DNA from: Gerris lacustris
Lineage: Eukaryota; Arthropoda; Insecta; Hemiptera; Gerridae
Assembly: GCA_951217055.1 (NCBI GenBank)
Contig: OX578280.1
Span: 61,575,633 to 61,639,632, forward strand
Direction: 5' to 3'
Length of the DNA: 64,000 bases
Within the stretch, counting starts at the first letter, position 1, and each line of letters starts with the position of its first letter. The notes beneath the pieces are model-generated. The model was given only the letters and a program-made list of their open reading frames with translations. It had not been told where the DNA came from and made no database searches. Positions 9,616 to 22,171 of this stretch are shown here, in pieces. Both the position numbers and the translations under genes were made by a program.

Positions 9616-12600
9616 GAATATTTTCTCTGAATATGATTTTACTGCGAATATAATAAAGTAAAAACATTAATTGGGCAGGTTAACCTCCTTTTCCTAAAGT
9701 CATATTAATTCGTTTTCTAGATTAGTGAATGGCATTTTGTTTGTCATACGAGGAGCCTACATAAATCAACGATTAGTGGCGGCATAGAAATTGTACAGGA
9801 TCATTCCACGATTATTACTTTCATTGATATTCTTAATGAATGTAGAGTCCTCATTAAAATGCACATCAAGTAATAGCTTCTTCAGTAAGACAATATAATC
9901 TAAACATAGATCAACATTTATCATCACTATTAAACGCAGTGTAAGCAATTCTAAATTTATTTATTAAAATGTATGATCGTAATTCTTCTTCTAATAATTT
10001 TATTTATCACTAAAAAAAATATAAAATACCATAATAGGGATTTAATTATACATAATTAAAAAATATAAAACTGGCGCTACCTAGTAGAGATCATCAAAAC
10101 TAAAGTGTTATTTTACTCTTATTAATAGAATTTTATATTGGAATTAGAGTAGTTGAGCTTTATTAAATACTAGCCTTCGCCCCGCGCTCCACGTGGGGCT
10201 CATGCTAGGTATCAGTGGCTCTGTTTCCTATTGACATGTAGGATGTTGGCCTAGCAATGAAATAAAATGCTTAAATAGTTTTGTTTCCAAGCCTTCTAGG
10301 AATAAAATCAGGACTATATTATACACCATTCATTCCGTTTTTAAGAATAATATTATATTCTCCAAATCGTAGTTTGGAGTCTATCTATATATTTAAAAAA
10401 ATAGCCAATAGAAACTTATTAATATGTATAGTAATTAATAAAAAAATTTAAAAAGGTATAATAAGAAAATAAACGTCGTAAAAACCAATTACACTGGGAA
10501 GTCATTGAACAATCATCAGAATCATCAACCTTGATGATGCATTAATTTAATTACCTGTCTCTCCTCTCAATAAGGCAGTTGCACCAGTAAATATTTAATA
10601 ACTCTGGTTCTTGAAAAAATTAATAAAATAATAAATACTCGATTTAAAGAGTATTAGTGTGAGGTTTAAGCACCCTAATCATAAATTAAATCGGTCAACA
10701 ATTGCGGACGCCATTGGCACTCGAAGTCAATTTTTTAAAAATAAATAAAATTTAGCTCAATTTAAGGTAGAACCGATGGAGGTACGACAAAAAGTCATAG
10801 GACCAAATTTGTAGATCTTTTTAAATCAGTTACCGCTGGCGCAATCAGCTTGTCGATACGACTTACCATTTAGCCACAATAAGGCTCCAAAAAACTTTAA
10901 AGTGCATCCGCCATCTTTAATTTTTTAGGAGGAGGGGGGGGGGGGGGTAAAAATATATTTTTTCTGACCAAACGCAAAAAACCGCGAGTCTCTAGGTGGT
11001 CTAGAAGACCCAAACATTTTGATTAGCGAGTCTGTGGGGTTTGTTTACGGTGGGTCAACCTAATTTTTTTTAGGTTATGTTTTATATACTTTTTTTTTAT
11101 AAAATTGTTAATAACTTTGGTTTTACTCAATATTGTTAGATTAAACCAAGCCTACGAATTGCGCAACATGTTTGCGCTCACCTCTGAGAAAAAATAAATC
11201 GATTTTATTTAGCCAGTTTGCGCCTATAAAGTCTGACTGGGGCGACAGACACACATACATACACGAAAAAAGTTAAGGTCGGATTCGGTTTTTGGAATGT
11301 ATAAAATGAAATAGTATCCAAAACATTTTCAATTCTGACCAATGTACAGACAAAATTTCAATTTTATATAAATAGATTGAGCTAGAAAATTGTAAACATA
11401 CAATTCCCGATCGTCGTCACACGTACACCAGATAATTGTTTAAATCAATTTGAACACTCACCGCGTTCCAAACCTTTTCTTCTAAATAATTACTATTATT
11501 CGCTATTACTTATTACTATTTATTTAATATTATTTCCTTCTATTATCTTACTTTATCTGCCTTTTATGTCTTATATTCAGTATTCTCATCTTTTTTTTGT
11601 CTAATCTATTATTTCTTATATTACTATGTATTATGTAATGTGTATATAAATAATATTATGTGTTAAAAAAAGAGGCTAAGAAACACAAAATTCGTTAAAA
11701 AAAGAAGTGAAATTCCAATAAAAACATTTTGTTGGAATTAGTTTTACAAATAGGACTATTTTCTTCAGAACTATTAATAACTTTAGTGCCGGAATAATTA
11801 AAATGACAAATCATAGAGGATAGAGGCATAATTCAAATTAACACCCATTAGCAAAGTTCTTTTCTTTCTTTAACATAAAAAAAAAAATTGTTCAAATAAA
11901 AGTACTAGAATATCCTTTTTAATTAAACAAAACCCACGTATATCCCGTGGTTTCACTTAATAATTTACAAGTCTAAAATAGCATTTACAAAAAAAAAAAA
12001 AAAAAAAATGTTATTTTACAATTTTAAAAGCAATGTACTACCCACATACAAAATATATTTAACCCTTACATTTTATACTACATTAATATTACTTATGTTT
12101 GCATTTACAAGTACTGGAAATGAAATAATACCCTTATTATTTTATTAACAACACGTTCTAGGCAACCTGAATTATTAATTTTATAACTTGATACCAGACA
12201 CAACCCTCAAGCCTACTCCATTTAAAATATTATAAAATATATCACTTCATTACAAAAAAAAATCTGCTTTTATCAGGTTAACATTTTACATGCCTCTTTC
12301 AATTGTACTCTAGACTCAAGACAATGTGTATGAAGTGTTAATAAAATCGTTACGTTACAACGTAAGATATCGGTAAAAACGTTGTTTTCTCTATTTTAAA
12401 CGTTTAGGTACTCTTTGATAAATTTAGCGATCATTAACACTTCATAGAGGGGTACCTACCTATATAGGTTTTACTAAAAAAAAATATATATTTAAAAAGT
12501 TTGTCTCATTAAATAGATAAAGTTAGATTTTTCCCTTCCCAAAATTCCAATTTTACATTTGAAACTTAAGTTTACGCTAGCGTACCACGCGAATAACGTG

Positions 12601-14117
12601 AGCGGATAACGTTTTTCAAACGAACTAGTCCTGGGCATTGGTAAAATAAACGTGTGTACCAAATTTCAACTAAATCGGTCATCATTTACTCAAGTTATCG
12701 TCATCGGTCGATTTCGCGACGGATGGTTTTGTGACGGTCATTTTTCACGGATTCACTCCCGGGCTCCAGACGCTGTAACGTGCCATAAGTAACTTCGTTC
12801 CAAAATGTCTTAATAATTTTTACTCAAAACGTGTTCTGACTATATACTAAAACAACTGAGTAGTCAACTCCAACGCCCCTGTAAGGTTATTTTTGTTCTT
12901 ACTTTTAGTAAAATATTCCAAAATAATTAATTTTAACCAAGAAAACCATATAAGAGAAAGTCTTATTACACCAAATATTTTACTATAGAGCCAAGAAAAT
13001 CACCCAGTCCTAGTTATATAATCTATATTTAAAACTTGGAATAAAAACACCTGTCTATTTTCCTTTTTATCTGATTGGCTTTTTAAAATGAATTTTTCAT
13101 TTTCTTTAGTATAGGGACAGCTCAATTTAGCGTCGACCCTATCGCATTATCACAAATAAAAATAGGTCGGGAGTGATAAGGTCATTTGATATGACTAGGC
13201 TTGCGTGTAGCTATGTAGGCAGAACTGTTATCATCAATTCCCATCCCTAATGTATTGATAACAATCTGTTTGATAGCCCCCCCCCCCCCTCCCCCCCCCC
13301 AGCTCCCCTCTCCCTAACTATTATTAACCCAAACAGCTCCTGATGGCTCTCAATTGAACAATTGGATTGATTAGAAAGTGATTTCACATAGGAGAAATAA
13401 ACAATGACCAATTTATCAAAATAATGGAACGAAACAACAATGATTATAAACAAAATCAGTGTAAAAAGTCAATAAAAAATTGTTTGTTACGACCGTTCCT
13501 TAATAGGAATAGTGTTTCTTGATAAGAGTACAGAATTGTAGCCCTTGTTTCTTCATCTTAAAAAAGAAGAAGTTCGCAATATGAAATAAATTTTATAAAA
13601 TAAATAAACAAAATAAAGGATACAAAAAAACCTATTATACTCTTCGTACTAAATTTTATCGCATACATAAATTATTTGTTTAGTATTATCCAGTTTTAGA
13701 TGTTGCAGGTTTATTTTTTAAGTGTTCATTTTGTTTTTAAATTGCCTGCCCAAATATTAAGTGGCACATAGCTTCCTCACTTCCTATAATTGGACGAATT
13801 GTCACTTGGTAATTGAAAGTGTAATTGTTTGGACCATTTTCGATACCCAGTAGTGTCACATTTATTTTTATTAAATATTAAATGTACAGCGACGGAAGAC
13901 CATCTGTAGTCTGTAGTATTCTTCCCCATGTTTGAACACACGCGGAACGAAGCAATGTTCGCAGAAAGTAATTATGCGGTATTAACAAGGCCCTAAGTAT
14001 GCGTTCTACCATCCACATTTCTAATTATATAACCTGCCATCCATATTTCATCAAAATCGGACGAGTGGTTTTTAAAATGTTTCGAACGACGCAGACAGAC
14101 ACGGAACCAAAACTGTT
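9616..14117. other. 4.5 kb of AT-rich intergenic DNA with scattered repeat debris
   Basis: No gene or intact element is supported. Recognisable pieces are a CTAGCCTTCGCCCCGCG motif near 10171, of the kind often found at ends of arthropod repeats, a G-run at 10934-10947, a C-run at 13277-13300, and CAAATTTC...AAATCGG modules near 12660 and 14045 (the second followed by CAGACAGACACGG). The open frames here have no domain signature. Confidence 0.4.
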
Positions 14118-15044
14118 CCCTGATGTTTAAGGTGCGTTTACACCTGACACTTCTCTCCGGCGATAAATATCAAGTGTCAGACAGAAATCGCTTTGAGTGT
14201 TTACATCTGGGAGAAATTGCTTGAGATTTATGTAGGAGATATATGTCTGACACTTCTCGCAATGCTTAAAATTGCAATAAATGTACGACCCGTTTACATC
14301 TGACAGTTATTGCATGATGTTTATGTCAGACAGAAATCGTCAATATAGAAATAACAGCAAAGTATAGTACGGCCATTTTGATACATACAAGTAATTGCCC
14401 AGGCCTTTTTTAAATTCACTGTATAATTGATTTCTTAAGTTATGAATTTTTCTCTGAATCTCTTCTTCTGCCGTACTAAATCTTATTCTTTATATATGGG
14501 AAAAAAATAATTTAAAATTTAAATACAACTTAATATATATATAAAAAAAAATATCATTACTTTTTTAATTTAAGTATAATAAGAAGTTAAATGTGTACAT
14601 TTAAGTGTTATATAATAAAGTAATTACAGTAAGAAAATAAGTTAAGTAATATTATTTTTTTCTAATACCAGGTAATAACATTTGTTTTTAAATTTTAAAT
14701 CTTAAAACAAAAATCTTATGTTTGGCATATTTTTCTGAGCCATAAATTTTTAATATTCTAATTAAAAACGAATAATGATAATATTTATGATAGTAGATAG
14801 ATAGTGAATAAAACAATTTAGGTTAGGAAAAATGTCTAATATTTCTACAATTTCTTCATATTTTATTTCAAAACGTGTTTTTTATACATTAATTTTATAA
14901 AATCTCAGAATTCAGGACAAATCAGCGTCCGTATTCGGACAAAAAATAATCGGGACGAATAGTTGAAATTCGGGACTGTCAGTAGAAAAATACAGACGTC
15001 TGGTCACCTTACATTTACTCGACACTTATCGCAGAATGAAAAAA

Positions 15045-15663
15045 TCGGTCCGAGACAACTCAGACAAACTTTCTCATATACGAGGTCATAATTATTTGGC
15101 CCAGTGTTTTCCATTTATTATGTTTTCGTATGTAAATTTAATTATTATTGAACATTTCATCAAAATTTATCATAAAAATAACTTCTCCTGGGCGGGGAAT
15201 CGAACCCGGGCTCTCTCCGTCCGCGTTTTAAGCTTATTTCTCAGGAACTAGATTTTTCCCGGGAAAACGGCTTATATCGTTGGATGCGTATTTAAATGGA
15301 CTACATTTTAGAATTTTTTAATCAAAATCGTCGGAACCGATTTCGAGAAATATTTTTTTTTCACGTTTTTTCAGGGTTTTTGGGGGGTAGCGCCCCTAAA
15401 TGTGGAGCTAAAATTCATTTCTCGATTTCGCCTCGGGGTATGATTTTTCTGAACATGTATGCCAAATTTCGTCAAAATCGGCCCAGTAGTTTAGGCTCCA
15501 GGCGTCTGCACAGACAGACGACAGACGACAGACGACAGACGACGGACAGACATTTTTTAAAAACCACTTTTTTGGACTCAGGGGACCTCAAAACGTGTAA
15601 ATCCATCAAAATCTCAAAATCGAATTTTCGCGCCATCACAATACTTTCTCTTTATATGAGAAA
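15045..15663 (+). mobile_element. RepC tandem unit 1
   Basis: The unit runs from TCGGTCCGAGACAACTCAGA to the terminal hairpin CTTTCTCTTTATATGAGAAAG. It is joined to unit 2 by a shared GTAAAAA (15664-15670). It contains a tRNA-like B box on the minus strand at about 15188-15215 and a (CAGACGA)n tract near 15510-15550. The 123-codon open frame is repeated in related copies only because the DNA is repeated, and it shows no domain. Confidence 0.9.
15188..15236 (-). promoter_or_regulatory. tRNA-like internal promoter (A and B box) in RepC
   Basis: Read on the minus strand, the sequence contains GGGTTCGATTCCCCG, a good match to the pol III B box (GGTTCRANNCC). It is preceded about 25-30 bases upstream by AGCTTAAAACGCGG, a weak A-box candidate. 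The arrangement recurs in every RepC copy, which suggests a tRNA-derived SINE was captured in the element. No cloverleaf folds well enough to call a tRNA gene. Confidence 0.5.
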
Positions 15664-15670
15664 GTAAAAA

Positions 15671-16298
15671 TCGGTCCGAGACAACTCAGACAAACTTTCT
15701 CATATATGAGTTTATAATTACTTAGCCCAGTGTTTCCATTTATTAGTTTTCAAATGTACATTTAAATATTATTGAACATTTCATCAAAATTTATAATAAA
15801 AATAACTTCTCCTGGTCGGGGAATCGAACCCGGGCTCTCTCCGTCCGCGTTTTAAGCTAATATCTCAGGAACTAGATTTTTCCCGGGAAAACGGCTTATA
15901 TCGTTGGATTCGTATTCAAATGGACTACATTTTAGAATTTTTTAATCAAAATCGTCGGAACCGTTTTCGAGAAATAATTTTTTTTCATGTTTTTTCAGAG
16001 TTTTTGGAGGGTAGCGCCCCCAAATTTAGAGCTAAAATTCATTTCTCGATTTCGCCTCGGGGTATGATTTTTCTGAACATGTATGCCAAATTTCGTCAAA
16101 ATCGGCCCAGTAGTTTGGGCTCCAGGCGTCTGCACAGACGACAGACAGACGACAGACAGACGACAGACGACAGACGACAGACAGACATTTTTTAAAAACC
16201 ACTTTTTTGGACTCAGGGGACCTCAAAACGTGTAAATCCATCAAAATCTCAAAATCGAATTTTCGCGCCATCACAATACTTTCTCTTTATATGAGAAA
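15671..16298 (+). mobile_element. RepC tandem unit 2
   Basis: This follows unit 1 head to tail and ends in the same hairpin, followed by GTAAAAA. Its CAGACGA tract is longer than in unit 1, which accounts for most of the length difference (period 635 against 626). Confidence 0.9.
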
Positions 16299-16305
16299 GT
16301 AAAAA

Positions 16306-16917
16306 TCGGTCCGAGACAACTCAGACAAACTTTCTCATATACGAGTTCATAATTATTTAGCCCAGTGTTTTCCATTTATTAGATTTCGTATGTAAATTTA
16401 ATTATTATTGAGCATTTCATTAAAATTTATCATAAAAATAACTTCTCCCGGGCGGGGAATCGAACCCGGGCTCTCTCGGTCCGCGTTTTAAGCTTTTTTC
16501 TCAGGAACTAGATTTTTCCCAGGAAAACGGCTTATATCGTTGGATTCGTATTTAAATGTACTACATTTTACAATTTTTTAATTAAAATCGTCGGAACCGT
16601 TTTCGAGAAATAATTTTTTTTCCGGTTTTTTTCAGAGTTTTTGGGGGGTAGCGCCCCCAAAATTAGAGCTAAAATACATTTCTCGATTTCGCCTCGGGGT
16701 ATGATTTTTCTGAAGATGTATGCCAAATTTCGTCAAAATCGGCCCAGTGGGTTAGGCTCCAGGCGTCTGCACAGACGACAGACGACAGACGACTTACAGA
16801 CAGACATTTTTTAAAAACCACTTTTTTGGACTCAGGGGACCTCAAAACGTGTAAATACATCAAAATCTCAAAATCGAATTTTCGCGCCATCACAATACTT
16901 TCTCTTTATATGAGAAA
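16306..16917 (+). mobile_element. RepC tandem unit 3
   Basis: The third head-to-tail unit. It is followed by GTAAAAAAG, the same A-rich junction seen outside isolated copies. Units differ by scattered substitutions and by the length of the CAGACGA tract. Confidence 0.9.
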
Positions 16918-17130
16918 GTAAAAAAGTAGGCGGGAGGTCAACTTCCGCGATATCTCTCAGAAGTTTGAATTTTCAAATAATCGGAGTTTACATCTGTTGT
17001 TATAGAAATGTCGACACTTATAGCTGAGAGTAGAAACATAACTCTCAGACATAAATTTTTCGGTGTTTACACTACTGAGATTTCTGTCTGACATAAATGT
17101 CGTGCGGTAAATGTCAGTTGTTGTTGTAAA

Positions 17131-18169
17131 TGTTTTCTCCTGTGTGTAAATAATATGGTTAAACTGCAAAGCAACCATTCATATATTCTGCAAGGAAAAT
17201 AATAATTCCGCCAAGTCGCCTTTTTATTGGACAGCAATCTAGCGTTAGCTTTAGAAAGTGGGGGGGGGGGGGGGGGGCACAAAAATCAATGCCACAAAAA
17301 CATAATACACACATGGCATAACACGTAATATTTCTATCAAAATAGAAGGGGAGGGGGTAGAAAATTTATAGTAGATGATGCGGAAACATATGGGTATCGA
17401 AATGCGCTTAACAATATAATAAAAAAAAGGTAGTATTAATGACGCACAAAATAGGGTGCATTTCCAAGCCTTTTGACGAGGGTGCGCATTTACGAGCCCT
17501 TAGGCGCGTGGCAACGTACTTAATATTATATTTAGAAAAAAAGTAAAAAGTAAAGTAAGTCTACATAAGTAATTTGTTCTTGATGGATTTTTTAGGTTTA
17601 ATTAAATCTATTAATATAATCTATATTATATTAAATCTATTTAAAGACCAACAAATCAAAACAAACATTTATTTTTATTGGAATGAATGTGGTTGCCTTA
17701 GCTTAGCAATATCAAATAACTTCGAGTAGAGTTGTCGGGACAGGGACTACATTTACCTCTAATCTATGAGTTGTCTCTCATCTTTATAATGAAGTATTAT
17801 GAGTCCTGCATATGAGCTGGTGCTTTATAAATTATTTATGAGCTAAGTGAGAGAGCAACACGCTACTTTATTACTTGCGTGCTTGCCACTAATCTTTGTT
17901 GCAATGTGTGTGTGTCTCAAAAATGTATTTCCTACTGTTAAAGTAGCATGTTGCTAATACGGGGAAAACAAAAAGTTTAACGTGGCTAACTATTTATCCT
18001 TATAAATTTTTATTCAATTCATTGTACAAAAACAAGCTTTTTAGATATTAATTAAACAGTTATTTTTACTTTCCTTCACCTTCTCCGAAGGTATATAGAA
18101 ACAAGTAAGGCGCGCTTCACGTAAGTACGTGGGAGCGATAATCGCCGGTTTCTGTACATTAAAGTTAAA
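17131..18169. other. Intergenic DNA with an 18-G run and a dispersed repeat
   Basis: A pure G-run occupies 17260-17277. RepP (17644-17745) is the only recognisable repeat. No coding signal. Confidence 0.4.
17644..17745 (+). repeat. RepP copy 1 (dispersed repeat)
   Basis: The block AAGACCAACAAATCAAAACA and about 80 following bases match 29704-29800 closely, including the GGTTGCCTT segment and a TCGGGAC end. The wider flanks are only loosely similar. The element type is unknown. Confidence 0.75.
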
Positions 18170-18850
18170 ATTATTAAGTGTAATATAATTACACAAATTT
18201 TATTAGTAATATTCTTTTTCTACTCTTTAAGACCTTTAAATTAATATATAACATATTATGGTAACTAAAACAATGTTTAGTCATCCGCCACATTGGCCGC
18301 CATCTTGAACATTTTAATAATTGCATATTCTTTTTCTACACTTCAAGACCTTTAAGTTGATATATAACATGTCATAGTTACAAAAAACGTTTTTAGTCAC
18401 CCGCCATCTTAAAAATATTACGTGTGAAATTTTAATAGTTGCATATTTTTTATCTGCATTTCAAGACCTTTAAATTGATATATAACATGTCATGGTGACT
18501 AAAAACTTGTTTTTATTCACACCCGCCTCATTGGCCGCCATCTTAAAACTTGTAAGTGTAAAATTTTAATAATGGCATATTCTTTTTCTACACTTCAAGA
18601 CCTTTAAATTGATGTACAACATGTCATAGTTACTAAGAACTTTTATTAGTCACCCGCCATATTGGCCGCCATCTTGAAAATAGTATGTGTTAAATTTTAA
18701 TAGTTGCATATTTTTTATCTGCATTTCAAGACCTTTAAATTGTTATATAACATGTCATGGTGGTGGATATAACATCATGGTGACTAAAAACTTGTTTTTA
18801 TTCACACCCGCCTTATTGACCGCCATCTTGAAACTTTTTTCACCCAAAAA
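18170..18850 (+). repeat. RepH satellite-like array (GCCGCCATCTTG units)
   Basis: About five units of 115-135 bp, each with a CTTCAAGACCTTTAAATTGA block, an ATAACATGTCAT block and GGCCGCCATCTTG. Two unit subtypes alternate: TTTTTCTACACTT and TTTTATCTGCATT. The real period is therefore a dimer of about 250-265 bp. Related units occur at 28860-29215 and 58840-59100. Confidence 0.85.
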
Positions 18851-19540
18851 ATCCGAAAACCGAGATTTCAACGGAATTATCCTTTTTGGGTGTTTTTAAG
18901 ACGATTTGAGTGGTTTTTAGCTGGATGTCAGTCTGTCTGTGTCACGCATAACTCCCACAGTTTTTAAGCTAGAGAGTTGAACCTTGGTACAAAAATCAGT
19001 CCTTGCACGAAGATGTGCTGCCCGGAAAATCAACATTTTCCGCCATCTTGAACCCTGTTTGCTGAGTCAGCAAACATTTAAAAAAATCGAAAAGTTGTCA
19101 GTGTTAAAATTTGGCACGAATGTACCTCTCTTTATGACAAACAAATCCACCAAATTTCATTTTTATATTGGCTGCCATTTTGAAGTGTTTGAAGAATTTT
19201 GAAACTTTTTGACGGTTAATAATACCAAAAGTATAAATACGTTTTTAAAATATAGCATATCGTTGAAACCGGTAAAAAATAAGGAACAAATATACAAAAA
19301 AAAAAGTTGAAATTAGTTTAAAAGTTATAAGCGAACATAATTATTCATTCGTGGGATACTTAAGTTTGTTTACATCTGTCAAAATACCGCCAAAATTCAA
19401 ATAATTAAATAAATAAAAATAATGTATGCATATTTTTTTTAAAAAATGATAATGAGCAGGAGAGGCCACTTTAGTGGCATCCGAAATGAGGAAAAGCTCC
19501 GAGGTACTCCTACCCGATTTTTTTTCATTTCTAAAAACCT
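18851..19540. other. Intergenic repeat debris, no gene
   Basis: A GTCTGTCTGTGTCACGC block (18931) and another CCGCCATCTTGAACCC segment (19040) link this stretch to the RepH array. Nothing codes convincingly. Confidence 0.4.
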
Positions 19541-19922
19541 AAGAAATAGTTATTTATGTAACTAGGCAGCAAAATGGAATTTTTCTGACGAATGTTTAAG
19601 TTAGCCTCCGAGCCGGAGGCGTGGTCAGGCTATGGAAATTAACTGCCTAGGCGAAGCCGAGGCAGGTAATTTATTCGATTGACTGCCGAGGCGAAGCCAA
19701 GGCAGGCAAAATGTATCAATATGAGGCACATATGTTTCCTTTGCTGCCTTGTTGCATACAATATTTTTCCTACTGGCGGCAGAAAAATGTTTCCTATAAA
19801 TAATATTCATTTCATAATGCTTACTTACTTATCAAATACTATTATTGAACTATTCAAATTAAAAAAAAAATAAGCAACAATATCAAATGTTACAATTATA
19901 AAAAATGAATTGACAGGAATGC

Positions 19923-19947
19923 AGTAAAAAAAAAAAAAAAAAAAAAA
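19923..19947. repeat. Poly-A tract
   Basis: Pure A-run inside RepJ. Confidence 0.9.
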
Positions 19948-21098
19948 TGATGATAATAGATGAGCTGCAGTGTTGCCACTAATTTAATTATTTATTATTA
20001 TTTTAAGACCTACTATTTTTTGTAATCTTTTTATTTCATTTTTATCTTTTTACTCCATTCTATTTTATAAATATAATTTATAATAAGTATTTATAAACCT
20101 TTTTTTATAAATTCGTAATATTTTTAAGGTAAATTGTTCAAATAATTTAGGTTAAAGATAATATAAAAGAAAAGGTTGTTTGTTTATTTGTAGCGGGGAA
20201 TGTGGGCGTGGCTTAGCCTGGAAGAATCCTCAGCAAAATCGCATTTTGCTGCGTATTGTAAAGTTTTCTTGAAACCTCAGAGAAATTAAACTTTCATGCC
20301 TAAAAACAGTTCAATAATGCGTAATTTTGCTGCCGCTAATAGGAAAAATTATTTATGCATATTTGTTTTGTTTTGTTATTTAATCGTTCTCACCAGGGTT
20401 TTGTCTCTCTAATTACTTTAGTTTTGTCTCTGTGCAGTCAATTGTGGTTTCTACATATTATGTACTACTTTAATAAACTAAATAAAGTTTAAAAAAAAAA
20501 CAATACAACAACAAAAATTGGCAGTGATATACGGTAGTCGGTAGTCTGTAAAGTACAGATATTAAAAACAAAGTTGGTTAGTTATCTTAAAATTGGGTTT
20601 TAAACTCTTGGATTATTCGTGTCCACTCAATTTTTTTTCCATCAAGCCGGGACAAAGCTTTAATCCACAATCCACTAAATTATTCATTCTGTGTCATACA
20701 AACCTGTACATCACAGTACCCTCCTTTATACAGTTTTTTTGGTTTAAAAAATCCCTCCACCAAATTCTAATCTAAACGTAAAATAAATAAAATAAAACTG
20801 ATCGGCACAGCCTTTTCCCAACCTTTATTTTTACCATGCATCACTTAAATCTTTTTAAAATTCTGATGCCCCCTGACGTATAATATAAATTTTATTTTTA
20901 TATTAAAAAATTGAATTATCCTTTAAATGAAGCTTAATTACAATATAAAAAAAAAATAAAATAAATACCTAATAAAAAGAAAAATACAGCACCAAGAACA
21001 CACACACACACATTTTTTTGTATTGTTCAGGACACAAGACGTAAGTTTTAGGAAGAAATTATTAAGAAAAAATCACAGGGAATACTTGCGTCCAAGTA

Positions 21099-21500
21099 CT
21101 TTTTAGGGTTTCGCAGATGATTAAGCATACCCGTAATGTAATTATGATTTCTTTACCTTGACCTCAAGGGGGGTCCCTGGTTTGATCCCCCGGGGGGTCA
21201 CAATGTTTTTTATCGGTAATAACGACAAGATAAATTACATTTTTTCAGGAAATTTTCATCGCCCCACTATAAGGTATTAGCGTGAATTATTTCGAAATTT
21301 TATGACCAGCCGTTATATAATGGTTGGGCGAGGGGAAGTTTTGTTATATAGTGGTTGGGTCAATTAGTTACGCCAATGTTGCAAATTCCTGCTCTTTAGC
21401 TTAAACGGTTCGGGCCCTATTAACCAAAACGACGCACAGACGGACACATCACCCTCGGCATAAGGGTTTTTAAAAGTATCTACAGAACCCTAAAAAACAG
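21099..21500. mobile_element. Small element with TTTTAGGGTT ends
   Basis: The left end is TTTTTAGGGTTTCGCAG and the right end, CTACAGAACCCTAAAAAA, is its approximate inverse. The interior contains ACGCACAGACGGACACATCA near the right end. This layout is common among arthropod repeats. A related left end is at about 56388. Confidence 0.5.
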
Positions 21501-22081
21501 TAAATTAATTTATCTACTCACGGCAGCAAAATTAGGCATTGCTGTACTGTTTTCAATCTGCAAAATGTAATTTTTCTTGATTCTTTTGTAACATGTCAAA
21601 AAAACACACAGCAGAATATCAAAGTGTCAGCAAAAGTTCAAAGTGTCAGCAAAATAACAAAAAGGCTGCCAAATGTTAAGAAAAAGTTACTTCATCTCGG
21701 GTTATGAACTCTCCCACATTGTTCATTTTTGTATAATTAAGCGTAATATTCTGCTAAATATTTATATGTTTTTTGAAAATACCTTTAAAATTATAATAAT
21801 AAAACTAATATTATTATTTTACAGTGATTATTTTTAAGAAATCGCTAAAAATTGAGATACAAAAAAGCTGTTAATAAAAAAAGTGGCAACACTGATTGTT
21901 TTGTCTTTGTTTTGTTTCGAGTCATTACACTTACTCAAACTTTCGAGTCATCAATTCGATTTTTACAACTTTCATTGCTTTAAATCTTTTATCTATCAAA
22001 AAAAGATGATAATAATTTAATAGTTTTCTGTTATTATTTTGATAAATTTGTTAATTAGGTTTTTGAAGTTTAAATAAAAAT

Positions 22082-22171
22082 ATGGATGATAATGTTGTGC
22101 AAGACGTTAAAGACCTGTTTGAAAACACGCCACCCGAAATTACAACTATGCAGCAAAGGAAACATTCCTGA
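22082..22171 (+). pseudogene. Truncated N-terminal frame in RepJ, related to the RepD frame
   Basis: An ATG-led frame of 29 codons begins Met-Asp-Asp-Asn and carries the motif ENTPPEI. It stops just after joining the RepJ arm sequence (ATGCAGCAAAGGAAAC). RepD frames carry ENNTPPEI at a similar distance from their Met, and both follow an A-rich leader. I infer that RepJ and RepD are deletion derivatives of related autonomous elements that kept only the 5' leader and first codons. The function of the parent protein is not visible here. Confidence 0.45.

Larger units (their letters stand above)
14118..17130. mobile_element. Possible element flanked by GTTTACA-type inverted ends, hosting the RepC array
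   Basis: The left flank (14125-14345) has GTGCGTTTACACCTGACAC and ATGTCAGACAGAAATCG. The right flank (16970-17125) has GTTTACAC and the inverse block ATTTCTGTCTGACAT. The inner match is only about 17 bp and the outer ends are poorly conserved, so I hold this loosely. If real, the RepC triplet was inserted into it. Confidence 0.3.

Noticed and set aside
15188..15236. A tRNA gene
   Set aside because: Only a B box and a weak A box are present. No acceptor or anticodon stem forms, and the sequence recurs in every RepC copy.
15296..16195. Repeated open frame (MDYILEFFNQN...) suggesting a conserved gene
   Set aside because: It is the same RepC DNA read several times. The frame ends in the CAGACGA tract, shows no domain, and antisense frames are equally open.
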